DNA from: a bacterium
Lineage (GTDB): Bacteria; Zhuqueibacterota; Zhuqueibacteria; Residuimicrobiales; Residuimicrobiaceae
Direction of reading: 5' to 3'
NCBI GenBank assembly: GCA_012523655.1
Contig: JAAYTV010000547.1
Span: 1-5,953 of the forward strand
DNA: 5,953 nt
How positions within the stretch are numbered: position 1 is the stretch's first letter; every line of letters starts with the position of its first letter. Shown in pieces: positions 5,261-5,953 of this stretch. The notes under the pieces were generated by a model. It searched no databases. It was not told the DNA's origin and saw only the letters and a list, made by a program, of their open reading frames with translations. A program made the position numbers and the translations under genes.

Positions 5261-5953
5261 TCACTCCTGAATAGAGCCGGACATGGCCGGCAAAAGAGTT
5301 TGAAACAGGCCTTCGCGCTGCAAAAGCAAGCGAGGATCTCCATGCTCGACGATGCAGCCCTGCACCAGCAGGTACAGATAATCGGTTTCGCGCAGAGTTT
5401 CGAGGTTATGGGTGATCAGCAGCACGGCGTGATCGCGGCTGTAACGCCGAATCACCCGGCCCAGCGCCCGCTGCAGGTCGACGTCCACGGCGCTGAACCC
5501 TTCATCGATGATCAACAGCGCAGGCTCTGCGAACAGCGCCCGCGCCAGCCCCAGCAGTTCGAGCTCACCGCCCGACAGCCTGCGTCCCTCCTCCCCCAGC
5601 GGCGTGCGCAACCCCAGCTCAAAACGGCGGCACAACGTCCCCAGTCCACAGGCCGCAAGGCGCTCCTCGATCTCTTGCAGACAGGCGGCGCTGCGGCCGA
5701 GCAGAATGTTCTCCGCCAGACTTGCATTAAAAACGCCGATGGACTGCGGGACTACGCCGATGATCGAACGCAGATGGGTTAGTTCCAGATCCTCGCAGCG
5801 CGCAGCGTTGAAGCGGATCTCGCCGGACAGCGGCGGGTACTTGCGCTGAATCAGCTGCACCAGGGTGCTCTTGCCCGCACCGCTGGGTCCCCACAGGGAG
5901 GTGATGCGGCCTGCCGGGATCGTCAGCGACACCTCCTGCAGCAACGGCGAAGA
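5261..5953 (-). CDS. ABC exporter, C-terminal ATPase domain (5' part outside window)
   Basis: The frame is open to the right edge; 230 codons are visible, forming one nucleotide-binding domain. Visible residue numbers: Walker A GPSGAGKST (22-30), Q-loop VPQS with Gln70, signature LSGGELELLGLARAL (126-140), Walker B ALLIIDE (145-151), D-loop SAVD, and switch His182 in ITHN. The sequence before the domain (SSPLLQEVSLTIPAGR) reads like the linker strand of a protein in which a membrane domain precedes the ATPase, as in peptidase-containing bacteriocin exporters, HlyB and MsbA. I therefore treat the TTG at 5944 as internal, not a start. The signature Gln is Glu here, and the usual RQR after it is LEL. 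Seven bases separate its stop from the next gene. Given the leader peptide encoded downstream, a C39 peptidase domain at the unseen N-terminus is expected but not seen. Confidence 0.87.
   Translation of the reverse strand, partial: SSPLLQEVSLTIPAGRITSLWGPSGAGKSTLVQLIQRKYPPLSGEIRFNAARCEDLELTHLRSIIGVVPQSIGVFNASLAENILLGRSAACLQEIEERLAACGLGTLCRRFELGLRTPLGEEGRRLSGGELELLGLARALFAEPALLIIDEGFSAVDVDLQRALGRVIRRYSRDHAVLLITHNLETLRETDYLYLLVQGCIVEHGDPRLLLQREGLFQTLLPAMSGSIQE

Noticed and set aside
5254..5343. Longer N-terminus for the five-helix membrane protein (start at 5343)
   Set aside because: The extra 30 residues overlap the ABC transporter end and look like a shadow translation; the ATG at 5253 has a ribosome site and fits operon spacing.
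5189..5782. Plus-strand open frame of 197 codons
   Set aside because: It lies opposite the exporter ATPase, whose motifs are clear; the plus-strand product is Gln/Arg-rich without domain marks, as expected of an antisense frame in GC-rich DNA.

Overview
All genes read on the minus strand, so the biological order runs from the right edge of the window to the left. The DNA looks like a Gram-negative-type bacterial genome: it has a lipoprotein-anchored sugar-binding protein, tight overlapping genes with AGGAGG-type ribosome sites, and mostly GC-rich coding sequence. A member of the Bacteroidota/Calditrichota/KSB1-like assemblage would fit, but nothing here fixes the phylum.

Right third (about 5953 to 4048): three closely packed genes. 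First is the C-terminal ATPase domain of an ABC transporter of the exporter type (5' part outside the window). Seven bases after its stop begins a five-helix membrane protein that I can only place loosely (Yip1-like look). Fifteen bases after that begins a membrane-anchored thioredoxin-fold protein with a CPHC active site. Downstream lies a perfect 13-bp inverted repeat with a 30-nt AT-rich loop.

Middle (3891 to 1549): a small stand-alone AraC-type DNA-binding protein; an 86-residue precursor with a bacteriocin-type leader and a short, hydrophobic, four-cysteine core; then an ABC ATPase and an ABC-2 permease that overlap by 14 bases. Taken together with the right third, this reads as a self-contained peptide system: precursor, export ATPase, disulfide chemistry on the extracytoplasmic side, local regulator, and a second ABC transporter that could give self-protection (LanFEG/BcrAB-like logic). 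No single assignment proves this, and the peptide's function is unknown. Parts of this block are very AT-rich (13-20% GC in some 60-base lines) next to flanks of 65-73% GC, so recent acquisition is plausible.

Left third (1342 to 1): an RbsC-type sugar ABC permease followed, with a GTGA start/stop overlap, by the 5' part of an RbsB-type lipoprotein binding protein. In the common rbs order the ATPase gene rbsA sits directly upstream of rbsC. Here that place is taken by the peptide-linked ABC permease and a 206-base junction with no recognisable gene, so the sugar transporter looks interrupted or rearranged at this point.
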